A stretch of DNA of 6,355 bases from a bacterium UBA1790. GTDB taxonomy: Bacteria > Bacteroidota > Bacteroidia > Bacteroidales > Muribaculaceae. Positions 1 through 5,612 of this stretch are shown here, one piece after another. The notes under the pieces are model-generated. The model had not been told where the DNA came from, did not search any database, and saw nothing but the letters and a program-made list of their open reading frames with translations. Numbering within the stretch: position 1 is the stretch's first letter; each line of letters starts with the position of its first letter. The stretch lies in contig DCGA01000057.1 in NCBI GenBank assembly GCA_002314465.1, positions 375 through 6,729 on the forward strand, given 5' to 3'. A program made the translations under genes and the position numbers.

Positions 1-224
1 GAATCCTGGATGCAGAAATTGAGCACGTTGAAGCCCATCTCGCCCAGTGTTGAAGCAGCCGATGCACCAGCCAGACCAGTACCTACAACGATGATGTCGA
101 GGCGACGCTTGTTGGCGGGGTTCACGAGTTTTTGGTGAGCCTTGTAGTTGGTCCACTTTTCAGCAACGGGACCCTCGGGAATCTTAGAGTCGGCTGCCGG
201 TATGAAAATATTGTTTTCTTCCAT
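1..224 (-). CDS. sdhA: Succinate dehydrogenase / fumarate reductase flavoprotein subunit, N-terminal 74 residues (runs off left edge)
   Basis: Only the first 74 codons are inside the window; the reading frame is still open at base 1. Translating the minus strand from the ATG at 222-224 gives [16 protein letters not shown] at the start and then, at residues 42-57, [16 protein letters not shown], a beta strand followed by the GxGxxG glycine loop that binds the ADP part of FAD. The stretch [12 protein letters not shown] just before it and [13 protein letters not shown] after it are typical, as I know the family, of the Bacteroidota type of SdhA/FrdA. The protein oxidises succinate or reduces fumarate on the cytoplasmic face of the membrane; the histidine that holds FAD covalently would be expected soon after the cut. 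It starts 39 bases after sdhC ends, so the two are co-transcribed, and an sdhB iron-sulfur gene is expected further left. No clear Shine-Dalgarno site is present, as is usual in this phylum. Succinate dehydrogenase and fumarate reductase cannot be told apart from this fragment; in an anaerobe the second is more likely. Confidence 0.93.
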   Translation of the reverse strand, partial: MEENNIFIPAADSKIPEGPVAEKWTNYKAHQKLVNPANKRRLDIIVVGTGLAGASAASTLGEMGFNVLNFCIQD

Positions 225-263
225 TGTAATTCAGTTTTAATGATTAATACCTTGCATTAAAAA

Positions 264-935
264 TCAGAATGCAAATGCATCAAAATACCAAGCGAAGTAG
301 ATAGCCTCAACTACGAACAGACCAACTACGATGGTTGCCCACCAGAAGCCGATGCACTTGAAACGGCAAATCCACTTGTCGTTGGTTGTGCCGATGCTCT
401 GGAATGCGCTCCAGAAACCGTGAGTGAGGTGGAACCACAGAGCCACGAAGCCAACGATGTAAACGGGGAGAACCCACAGCTGGCTGAATGTAGCCTCAAG
501 AGCATCAATGCCGCTAAGAGCAGCAGCAGTGTCGCCGATAGCCTCGGGGAGCTGCATCTTTGCCCAGAAGTGGAAAAGGTGGAGACCCAGGAAGCAAACA
601 ATGATGATACCCAGAACGAGCATGTTCTGAGAAGCCCACTCTACGTTGGCGGGACGCTTGCTAACCTCGTAAGCATCGTTACCACGAGCCTTACGATTCT
701 GCATTGTCAGCCAGAACGCGAAAGCGATGTGAAGCACTGCGCCGCCTGCAATAACTGCAGTACCTACGAGTGCATACCAGTTAGCGCCGAGGAACTCGCA
801 CACTGCCTCATAAGCGTCGAGCGAAATGAGGGCAACAGCGTTCATCAGCACATGGAAAGTCACGAAGAGGATGAGGAAGAGACCTGTGAGGCTCATCACA
901 ACCTTTCGTCCTACGGATGAATTAATTAACCACAT
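264..935 (-). CDS. sdhC: Succinate dehydrogenase / fumarate reductase cytochrome b558 subunit (membrane anchor)
   Basis: This 223-residue integral membrane protein has about five hydrophobic helices (roughly residues 13-38, 55-78, 103-125, 153-178 and 194-218), the layout of the single-subunit, di-haem B-type anchor known from Wolinella FrdC and Bacillus SdhC. Histidines fall inside the first four helices at 28, 69, 119/122 and 169/172; one from each helix would hold the two b haems. The start MWLINSSVGRKVVMSLTG and the motif HLTHGFWSAFQ are characteristic of the sdhC b558 family. It anchors the flavoprotein and iron-sulfur subunits and passes electrons between them and the quinone pool (probably menaquinone). 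The ATG at 933-935 is chosen because the family motif begins immediately after it. It leads an operon with sdhA, 39 bases downstream, and a promoter lies about 110-140 bases upstream. Length is normal for the family and nothing is broken. Confidence 0.95.
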   Translation of the reverse strand: MWLINSSVGRKVVMSLTGLFLILFVTFHVLMNAVALISLDAYEAVCEFLGANWYALVGTAVIAGGAVLHIAFAFWLTMQNRKARGNDAYEVSKRPANVEWASQNMLVLGIIIVCFLGLHLFHFWAKMQLPEAIGDTAAALSGIDALEATFSQLWVLPVYIVGFVALWFHLTHGFWSAFQSIGTTNDKWICRFKCIGFWWATIVVGLFVVEAIYFAWYFDAFAF

Positions 936-1044
936 AGTAGTTTTTGAAAATTTAGTTGTTTATTGAAATTATTGTTAATTGTTTATTATCAGGTAATTAC
1001 GATAAAAGCCGCCAAAAGGGCGCAGTCTACCGCATATTATTGTG
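936..1044 (-). other. AT-rich leader between predicted promoter and sdhC start
   Basis: This stretch is probably the untranslated 5' leader of sdhC. It is rich in A and T near the start codon, which in Bacteroidota often replaces a Shine-Dalgarno site. A 4-base-pair stem (1010-1013 with 1019-1022) is too weak to call an attenuator. I recognise no riboswitch or small gene in it. Confidence 0.4.
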
Positions 1045-1075
1045 CAAATTTACCAATTAAAGCTGGCACTTGCAA
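1045..1075 (-). promoter_or_regulatory. Predicted Bacteroidota promoter for the sdhC-sdhA operon
   Basis: Read on the minus strand, 1052 down to 1045 spells TAAATTTG, an exact match to the Bacteroides -7 element TAnnTTTG. A TTG sits at 1075-1073, 20 bases upstream, the spacing expected for the -33 element. I saw no other exact TAnnTTTG on either strand of the 936-1769 gap. Transcription would start near 1035-1040, giving an AT-rich leader of about 100 bases before the sdhC ATG. The match is by consensus only. Confidence 0.6.
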
Positions 1076-1135
1076 CTTTTATTAAGGAAAAAATTCTTTA
1101 TTTTTCATTATTGTGTATCGCGAGGGGTCGCACGC

Positions 1136-1200
1136 CTGGGATTTTTAGACAAAACAACATTAGGGATTTTGCTGGGATTTTTAGACAGAAGAACATAAAG
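1136..1200 (+). repeat. Two imperfect 29-base direct repeats, 36 bases apart
   Basis: The copies lie at 1136-1164 and 1172-1200. The first 15 bases, CTGGGATTTTTAGAC, are identical, and 25 of 29 positions match overall. A shorter piece, GGGATTTT, occurs between them at 1163-1170. The second copy ends in AAGAACATAA (1189-1198), which recurs at 1218-1227 and 1485-1494 in the same orientation. The region lies upstream of the predicted sdh promoter and looks non-coding. Two copies are not enough for a CRISPR call. Confidence 0.7.
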
Positions 1201-1242
1201 GCAGTTGAGGGTGATTTAAGAACATAAGTTTTTTGTTTTGGG

Positions 1243-1285
1243 ACTGAAACGAATTAAAATAATAAAATTTCGCTTCGCGTGGGGG
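1243..1285 (+). repeat. Left arm of the inverted repeat
   Basis: This arm holds the 17-base terminal sequence (1243-1259), an AT-rich spacer of 13 bases, and the box CTTCGCGTGGGGG (1273-1285). It pairs with the right arm at 1641-1684, with the outer 17 bases perfect and the box differing at one position. Confidence 0.75.
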
Positions 1286-1299
1286 ATATAAACTGAAAG

Positions 1300-1329
1300 A
1301 AATTACGATAAATTATAAGAAATTAAGAT
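1300..1329 (+). repeat. Tandem run, three 10-base units (AAATTA-type)
   Basis: Three consecutive 10-base units, AAATTACGAT, AAATTATAAG and AAATTAAGAT, abut without gaps between the first and second G-rich boxes. Confidence 0.6.
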
Positions 1330-1350
1330 TCGCGTGGGGATATAGTCTCC

Positions 1351-1374
1351 CACAGAGACACAGAGTCCACTGAG
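1351..1374 (+). repeat. Tandem run of CACAGAG units
   Basis: CACAGAG occurs at 1351-1357 and 1359-1365, followed by the variant CACTGAG at 1368-1374, a spacing of 8 and 9 bases. Confidence 0.6.
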
Positions 1375-1392
1375 ATTTATATATTTACTACG

Positions 1393-1417
1393 GATTTATC
1401 TGATTAAACTGATTTTT
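1393..1417 (+). repeat. Tandem run of GATT units
   Basis: GATTTAT, GATTAAA and GATTTTT start at 1393, 1402 and 1411, a spacing of exactly 9 bases. The run ends just before the third G-rich box. Confidence 0.5.
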
Positions 1418-1442
1418 GGCTTCGCGTGGGGGATTTACCTCG

Positions 1443-1467
1443 CACAGATCTCTCGGATCTCACAGAT
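1443..1467 (+). repeat. Tandem run of CACAGAT units
   Basis: CACAGAT at 1443-1449 and 1461-1467 flank a diverged unit TCGGATC (1453-1459). The GAT cores are 9 bases apart. The inverted form, ATCTGTG, reappears at 1620-1626 near the right arm. Confidence 0.5.
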
Positions 1468-1540
1468 TTTGTGTTTTTGACTAAAAGAACATAAAGACTA
1501 TAATTAATTTGTTTAATCTGTGGTTTCGGTGCGAATAAAA

Positions 1541-1570
1541 ATTCGTGTAATTTCGTGCTAATTCGTGGTT
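1541..1570 (+). repeat. Tandem run, three 10-base ATTCGTG units
   Basis: ATTCGTGTAA, TTTCGTGCTA and ATTCGTGGTT occupy 1541-1550, 1551-1560 and 1561-1570, an exact 10-base period with the TTCGTG core kept in all three. Confidence 0.7.
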
Positions 1571-1640
1571 AAAGACATAATGTTTCAGAGAAATCAGATT
1601 AATCTGTTGTTAATAAAAAATCTGTGCGTTCTGCGAGAGC

Positions 1641-1684
1641 CCCCCATGCGAAGCCCTATATTAATTGTTTTAATTCGTTTCAGT
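1641..1684 (-). repeat. Right arm of the inverted repeat
   Basis: On the minus strand this reads ACTGAAACGAATTAAAA (1684-1668), a 14-base AT-rich spacer, then CTTCGCATGGGGG (1653-1641). It mirrors the left arm at 1243-1285. Just inside it, AAAATCTGTG at 1617-1626 is the inverted copy of CACAGATTTT at 1461-1470, so the symmetry continues inward past a longer left segment. Confidence 0.75.
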
Positions 1685-1705
1685 TTACATTAGTGTGTAG
1701 GGGTG

Positions 1706-1742
1706 AAAAGCAATCCCCACCGGGCTGGTGCCTGGTGGGGAT
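1706..1742 (-). terminator. Predicted intrinsic terminator of the gld operon
   Basis: ATCCCCACC at 1713-1721 pairs perfectly with GGTGGGGAT at 1734-1742, giving a 9-base-pair GC-rich stem with a 12-base loop. On the minus strand it is followed by TGCTTTTC, a short and imperfect T tract; on the plus strand no T tract follows. It starts 27 bases after the gldN stop codon, so it most likely ends the gldK-L-M-N transcript and insulates the sdh operon. Confidence 0.7.
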
Positions 1743-1769
1743 GTATGTGTAGTGCCTTGCGGGGCGGGG

Positions 1770-2915
1770 TTACTTCTTGCGGTTGCGCACGCTGCGTGCT
1801 GCGCTCGACGAAGACTTTGTCTTCTGCTCTTTGGGCTTGCGCTCCTTGATCTTGGTTGTCTTCTTGGTCGACTTGCTCGACTTGTCCTCGGTGGTCTTGC
1901 TGCCACGCTTGGTCTTTACGCTCTTCTTGTCGGCCTTCTTGCTGCTCTTTGCTTCCTCGGCATTCTCGGTTACGTCTTCGCCGTTCTGTTCGGCTTCGAG
2001 TTTCGCCTTAGCCTCGGCACGAGCCCTTAGTTCTTCGCGGCTGGGAACCCAGAGTTCCTTGTTGAAAGCCTTGAGGCGCTGCTCAATGCTGTCCTGGGCA
2101 TGCTTGTAGTCCTTGTCCTCGGGGAACTGCTGGCGCAGCGACTGGTTGCGCATGTTCTTGGTCTTATAGATTTCGCCGGTGTACATGTTGAGCTTGAAGA
2201 AGTCGTCGAGGCTATGACGCGCCAGGTTGTTGTCGTCGTCGGTGAAGACATACTGTTGGGCGATGTAGGGGCGAATGTCGTTGAGCTTAACCCAGAACAT
2301 GGGGTAGGGAATAGCTTCGCCGCCAAATTCGTCCATGCGGTGGAGCACGGGACACAGAGCGTCGACGCGAGTCTTCATCTGGTTGCTGCGGGTGTCAAAC
2401 TCCCAGCGCTCGATGATGTAGTAGCTCAGGATTTCGTTGCCGGGGATGTCGGCATCCTCGATGTCAAACTTGGGGTTCTTGTCGGTGCTGCCCTTGGCGG
2501 GAGAGTTCATGATGTGGAAACGCTCGAGCATCTCGGCCACTTTAATCTTGTACTCATCGGTGAACATTTCGCGTCCGTCGAGGTATTCGTAGGCGCTTAT
2601 CTTGTTGTCGGCGAGCAGACGCATGATGATGAAGAACAGGCTCTGTCCGTCGGCATTGGGCTCCTCGGGATAGTACAGGGCCGAGTTCTTGCCCTTGGTG
2701 AGGTCGAGTTTGCGGTAGATGACCTTCATCCACTGCAGGTCGGCGTCGCTGGCCTCTTTCACCTCGTAGAACGATTGCTGGCGGTCGGTGATAGCGGCGC
2801 CCTTCTCGTCCTTGGCCTTGCGGTCGTTTTCGCTCTTCTTGACTACCTGTGCACTTGCTGCAGTCGAGATGAGAGCTGCAAGAGCCAGGGCAAATATAAA
2901 TTTGATGGTCTTCAT
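1770..2915 (-). CDS. gldN: T9SS ring protein GldN/PorN with a long basic C-terminal tail
   Basis: The 381-residue protein starts with a signal peptide (residues 1-22, Lys-rich start, hydrophobic core, A-S-A before the likely cut at 22/23), so it is exported to the periplasm. The body, about residues 40-295, matches the GldN family as I know it: YYPEEP (81-86), EYLDGREMFTDEY (110-122), ERWEFDTRSNQM (169-180), ALCPV (186-190) and PMFWVKLNDIRPYI (205-218). In T9SS, PorN binds the lipoprotein PorK to form a large ring under the outer membrane, which the GldL-GldM motor contacts. The last 90 or so residues are an Ala/Glu/Lys-rich helix-like stretch (about 293-312) followed by a Lys/Ser/Thr tail that is probably disordered and very basic, ending in RNRKK. 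The known homologues I recall are about 300 (Flavobacterium) and 360 (Porphyromonas) residues, so this one is on the long side. It lies 27 bases after gldM and is last in the operon. Confidence 0.95.
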   Translation of the reverse strand: MKTIKFIFALALAALISTAASAQVVKKSENDRKAKDEKGAAITDRQQSFYEVKEASDADLQWMKVIYRKLDLTKGKNSALYYPEEPNADGQSLFFIIMRLLADNKISAYEYLDGREMFTDEYKIKVAEMLERFHIMNSPAKGSTDKNPKFDIEDADIPGNEILSYYIIERWEFDTRSNQMKTRVDALCPVLHRMDEFGGEAIPYPMFWVKLNDIRPYIAQQYVFTDDDNNLARHSLDDFFKLNMYTGEIYKTKNMRNQSLRQQFPEDKDYKHAQDSIEQRLKAFNKELWVPSREELRARAEAKAKLEAEQNGEDVTENAEEAKSSKKADKKSVKTKRGSKTTEDKSSKSTKKTTKIKERKPKEQKTKSSSSAARSVRNRKK

Positions 2916-2942
2916 ATTCTTGGGTTATGAATTGATGTCACA

Positions 2943-4526
2943 TTAGTTGATGATAACCTCGATGGGTGCCAGGTCGCGCTGTATTCCGTCGGGACCCACA
3001 GCCTTCACGCGAGATATGTAGAAACGCTTGCCATGCTGCAGTCGGCGTATAGAAGCGAGCTGTCGCTCACTGAAGTTGCTACCGCTCGATACCTCGGGCA
3101 TCGCATTGCCCATAGAGTCGAAGAATACAGTCTCGAAACTGAGCACCTTGTAGTCGATGTTGAGGATTTCGTCGTCGATGGCTGCATCTACACCGCGAGC
3201 CGCGAGCAGAGTAGCCTTGGGGAAGGGTCGTCCGCCCTTGTAGCGCACGGGGTTGCCCTGTGCGTCCTTATAGGCGATGAAAGGCATGGGATCGGGCAGT
3301 TTGCGCACGCGGAACTTGGTAGAGCCCACGTTGGTGCGCACGCCGTCCATCTCGGCCGAAACGGTGATTTCGCACTCGGCTCCCACCTTGGTGGGGTGTG
3401 CAATCCATCCGTTGCCGCTCTTGGTGAGCGTGCCGTTGGTCATTGTAGCGCTGATAGAGCCCTCGGGCACACCGGGAACGGCGATGCTGATGGGGTTGTT
3501 GATGCCGGCGTAGAGCACGTTCATCATTGTAGCGCTTATGGTTGCGAGCGGGTCGATAACGGTGTAAGACGACTTGAAGTCACGGCGTGTAACCGAGCCG
3601 TCGCGTCCCATCACCTCGATGTATCCCGAGTAGTCGTAGTTGCCTGCTGCGCCTGCACCCACTTCGTAGAGACCACGGTCGTTGCCCAGTCGGTGTCCGT
3701 TGATGTAGACCACGGGTCGCTGTGTGGTGTCGACTGCTGCGAGCACGATGTTGGCCGAGTACTTGGTGCCGCGCATCACGATGCGAGAGTTTGGCACAAC
3801 GAATGCATCGACGAGGTTCACGCGCAGGTCGCCCATATCCACGTTGGTAAGCATCTGGTTGAGCACCTCACCCTCGGCATAGCGCACGTCGTTCTGCAGT
3901 TTAGAGAGCAGAGTCACGGCAGCGATGGTGGGCATGTTCTCAAACATTGTCTCTTCCCACTGCTTCTGGTTGCCTTCGCCTCCTGCCTTGGTCTGCATGG
4001 GTGCTGTAGAGAGTGCAGCAGCCACGTTGGTACGCTTGTCGTGGTCGTCGAGGAAGCCTGTGATGTAGTTGCGGTACTGGTCTATCATCTCGCGCAGGGC
4101 CTTGCCCTTACCGGTGGTGGGGGCGAGCATCACTTGTGATGCGGCGTCGAGATTGTCGCGGTTGACGATGTTCTTGATGTCGGCCTTGTCGCCGTCGGCA
4201 ACCTTGACGATTTCATATTTGAGCGAGTCGATGTAACTGTAGAGCATGTCGGTCTTGGCACGCACGTCGGTAGCCTTGTCGAGCCACACCTTGCCCTTCT
4301 CGGGGTTCTTCTTGTTGAACTCCTGAAGTTGCTGGTAGAGGCCCAGGTTACGCGCAGTGATGGTGCGGTTAGAGCGCTCAAGGCCATCGGCCACCTGGCT
4401 GAAGCCGTTGAGCACATCGCTCGACACGTTGAGAGCAAGCATAGCCGTGAGGACGATATACATGAGGTTTATCATCTTCTGGCGCGGCGACATCCTGCCC
4501 ACTGATTGGTTTTTACCACTTGCCAT
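2943..4526 (-). CDS. gldM: T9SS / gliding motor protein GldM/PorM
   Basis: The 527-residue protein begins with a short cytoplasmic segment containing SPRQKMINLMY (13-23), then one transmembrane helix (about 19-36) ending in LNVSSDVLNGF, the family signature. The rest is periplasmic: a helical-bundle domain (about 37-230, with FENMPTIAAVTLLSKLQND at 195-213) followed by three beta-rich domains (about 231-320, 321-408 and 409-527). NVLYAGINNPISIAVPG (336-352) and RKLPDPMPFIAYK (408-420) are typical of GldM. Family knowledge: a GldM dimer sits inside a GldL pentamer, turns the proton motive force into motion and reaches the PorK/PorN ring. Arg15 aligns with Arg9 of Flavobacterium GldM, which is needed for motor function. 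Length is close to the usual 510-530. The ATG at 4524-4526 is used; Met12 (4491-4493) would also leave the signature intact, but related proteins usually have a few residues before SPRQ. It lies 64 bases after gldL. Confidence 0.97.
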   Translation of the reverse strand: MASGKNQSVGRMSPRQKMINLMYIVLTAMLALNVSSDVLNGFSQVADGLERSNRTITARNLGLYQQLQEFNKKNPEKGKVWLDKATDVRAKTDMLYSYIDSLKYEIVKVADGDKADIKNIVNRDNLDAASQVMLAPTTGKGKALREMIDQYRNYITGFLDDHDKRTNVAAALSTAPMQTKAGGEGNQKQWEETMFENMPTIAAVTLLSKLQNDVRYAEGEVLNQMLTNVDMGDLRVNLVDAFVVPNSRIVMRGTKYSANIVLAAVDTTQRPVVYINGHRLGNDRGLYEVGAGAAGNYDYSGYIEVMGRDGSVTRRDFKSSYTVIDPLATISATMMNVLYAGINNPISIAVPGVPEGSISATMTNGTLTKSGNGWIAHPTKVGAECEITVSAEMDGVRTNVGSTKFRVRKLPDPMPFIAYKDAQGNPVRYKGGRPFPKATLLAARGVDAAIDDEILNIDYKVLSFETVFFDSMGNAMPEVSSGSNFSERQLASIRRLQHGKRFYISRVKAVGPDGIQRDLAPIEVIIN

Positions 4527-4590
4527 CTATTATCTGTTGTATAATTGAGGGTTGTTGTGAGTTAATTGTTATAAAAGAGAAGCTTCGGGG

Positions 4591-5556
4591 TTAATCCTCG
4601 GGCTGGTCGTCCTCGGGCATGCCGGGCATACCTGCCATGGGGCGGTACATGTTGACGGTCATAGCCTTGATCATCTTCTCGTAAACGCTGTTGAGCTGCT
4701 TCATGTAGCGAGCCATCTTCTCGGTCTCGTCGCAGTAGTGTGCGCTCTCGGCAGCACTCTTCTCATACATGTCGCGAATGTCCTTAAGACCACGGTTAAC
4801 GCGGTCGATGCTGTCGAGCTGTGAAGAGATGCTCTTGAGCTGAATCTCATAGATGGTGTTGAGGCCGCCGATGTTGCGGTTAAGTGCCTCCATCTGCTCA
4901 ACGTAGCCGGTAGAGCTTTCGCTGATGTTGGTGCTGTTGTCGGTGATAGCCTTGTAGCTGCCCAGCAGGGTTTCGCTCACTGCATTGAGAGCAGTAGTGG
5001 TCTCGCCCAACTTCTGCATCTGCTCGCTGATGGTGCTCATCTGCGACAGATACTGCTGTGTGGCGTCGGTGAGTTCGGCCATGCGCGACAGTTGGTCGCT
5101 GGCAGCGCTCATCTTGGCGATGCTTTCGCTAAGCGAACGAGAATCCTCGGGAGTGAGTTCGATGTTCTGGGGCAGTCCGCAAGCCTGCAAAGCCTCGGCC
5201 TGGCTCACGCCGGCGGGAGCGCTGGTTGCAGCGGCTGTGCCACCGATAACGATGCCTGTACCACCCGAGAAATCGGGGCGGTCTTCGGGGTCCTTGCTTG
5301 CGAGCACGGGGAATACATCTTCCCACTGGTACTGCTTCTCGGGACGGTCGAATGCGGTGAGCAAGAACATTAATACCTCGGTACCCATACCGATAGACAA
5401 CAGAGTGTTACCGCCGGGGAGGTGGAGAATCTTGAACAGTGCACCCCAGATAGCGACGGCTGCACCTATACTGTAGGCGAAGTTGAAAAATCGCTGGCCC
5501 TTCTCGCCCGAGAGGAAGCGTTCCACTACGTTTTTATATTTCTTAATCTTACCCAT
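4591..5556 (-). CDS. gldL: T9SS / gliding motor protein GldL/PorL
   Basis: The 321-residue inner-membrane protein has two transmembrane helices near the N-terminus (about 24-43 and 51-68) joined by a tight HLPGGN turn, then a Gly/Ala-rich linker (about 97-118) and a long, mostly helical cytoplasmic region (about 132-300) with coiled-coil character, ending in an acidic, Met/Pro-rich tail. Glu60 in the second helix matches the membrane-buried glutamate of GldL thought to carry protons, and Lys42 and His45 match the conserved Lys/His in the first. GldL forms a pentamer around two GldM helices and acts as the stator-like part of the proton-driven T9SS motor. The start MGKIKKYKNVVERFLSGEKG is typical of Bacteroidales PorL. 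Length is close to that of PorL (about 310) and longer than Flavobacterium GldL (about 215), the difference being in the cytoplasmic part. It lies 56 bases after gldK. Confidence 0.96.
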   Translation of the reverse strand: MGKIKKYKNVVERFLSGEKGQRFFNFAYSIGAAVAIWGALFKILHLPGGNTLLSIGMGTEVLMFLLTAFDRPEKQYQWEDVFPVLASKDPEDRPDFSGGTGIVIGGTAAATSAPAGVSQAEALQACGLPQNIELTPEDSRSLSESIAKMSAASDQLSRMAELTDATQQYLSQMSTISEQMQKLGETTTALNAVSETLLGSYKAITDNSTNISESSTGYVEQMEALNRNIGGLNTIYEIQLKSISSQLDSIDRVNRGLKDIRDMYEKSAAESAHYCDETEKMARYMKQLNSVYEKMIKAMTVNMYRPMAGMPGMPEDDQPED

Positions 5557-5612
5557 TTTTCAAACGAATTATATATGGATTAGTGATGATGTGACTGAGT
5601 GAGTTGAAGGAG

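Larger units (their letters stand above)
1273..1437 (+). repeat. Three direct copies of a CTTCGCGTGGGGGAT box
   Basis: The copies are at 1273-1290, 1328-1344 and 1420-1437. Each has TTCGCGTGGGG followed by GATATA or GATTTA; the middle copy has four Gs instead of five. A fourth copy, inverted and with CGCATG for CGCGTG, is at 1640-1654. The boxes stand out as GC-rich islands in AT-rich DNA and separate the tandem phrase runs. Confidence 0.75.
1243..1684. repeat. Intergenic repeat-mosaic block bounded by inverted repeats (possible non-autonomous element)
   Basis: The outer 17 bases at 1243-1259, ACTGAAACGAATTAAAA, are repeated exactly in inverted orientation at 1668-1684. Going inward, a G-rich box follows on each side at nearly the same distance (1273-1285, and 1641-1653 inverted) with one mismatch, so each arm is about 43 bases. 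Between the arms are two more direct copies of the G-rich box and five short tandem runs. The block is AT-rich, unlike the surrounding genes, and holds no convincing reading frame. It sits between the gldN terminator and the sdh promoter, so it is probably outside both transcripts. No target-site duplication is visible at its edges (left flank ends GTTTTGGG, right flank begins TTACATTA). It could be a small non-autonomous transposable element, a spread intergenic repeat family, or a locally expanded array; the sequence alone does not decide. Confidence 0.55.

Noticed and set aside
420..920. 166-codon plus-strand open frame opposite sdhC
   Set aside because: It is antisense to a conserved membrane protein, with an acidic, Cys-rich translation and no family resemblance.
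1010..1022. Attenuator-like hairpin followed by TTTT in the sdhC leader
   Set aside because: The stem is only four base pairs with a five-base loop, and the following T run is short; this is expected by chance.
1042..1227. 61-codon open frame on the plus strand in the intergenic gap
   Set aside because: It overlaps the predicted sdh promoter in antisense. Its apparent peptide repeat (GIFRQ..NI twice) is simply the translated 29-base direct repeat, and I recognise no family or ribosome site.
1136..1570. CRISPR array
   Set aside because: The repeats are too short or too few, the spacers are not of uniform length, and the tandem runs have no unique spacers. No cas gene is present.
2100..2930. 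276-codon plus-strand open frame opposite gldN
   Set aside because: It is antisense to a clearly identified gene. Its Val/Leu/Gly/His-rich, domain-free translation is what the GC-rich third positions of gldN produce on the other strand.
3033..4139. 368-codon plus-strand open frame opposite gldM
   Set aside because: It is long, but wholly inside gldM in antisense, and its His/Val/Cys-rich composition lacks any recognisable fold. GldM itself is unmistakable.
4527..4590. Internal promoter or terminator between gldL and gldM
   Set aside because: No TAnnTTTG element and no stable stem with a T tract is present. The 8-base palindrome GAAGCTTC has no loop and is common by chance.
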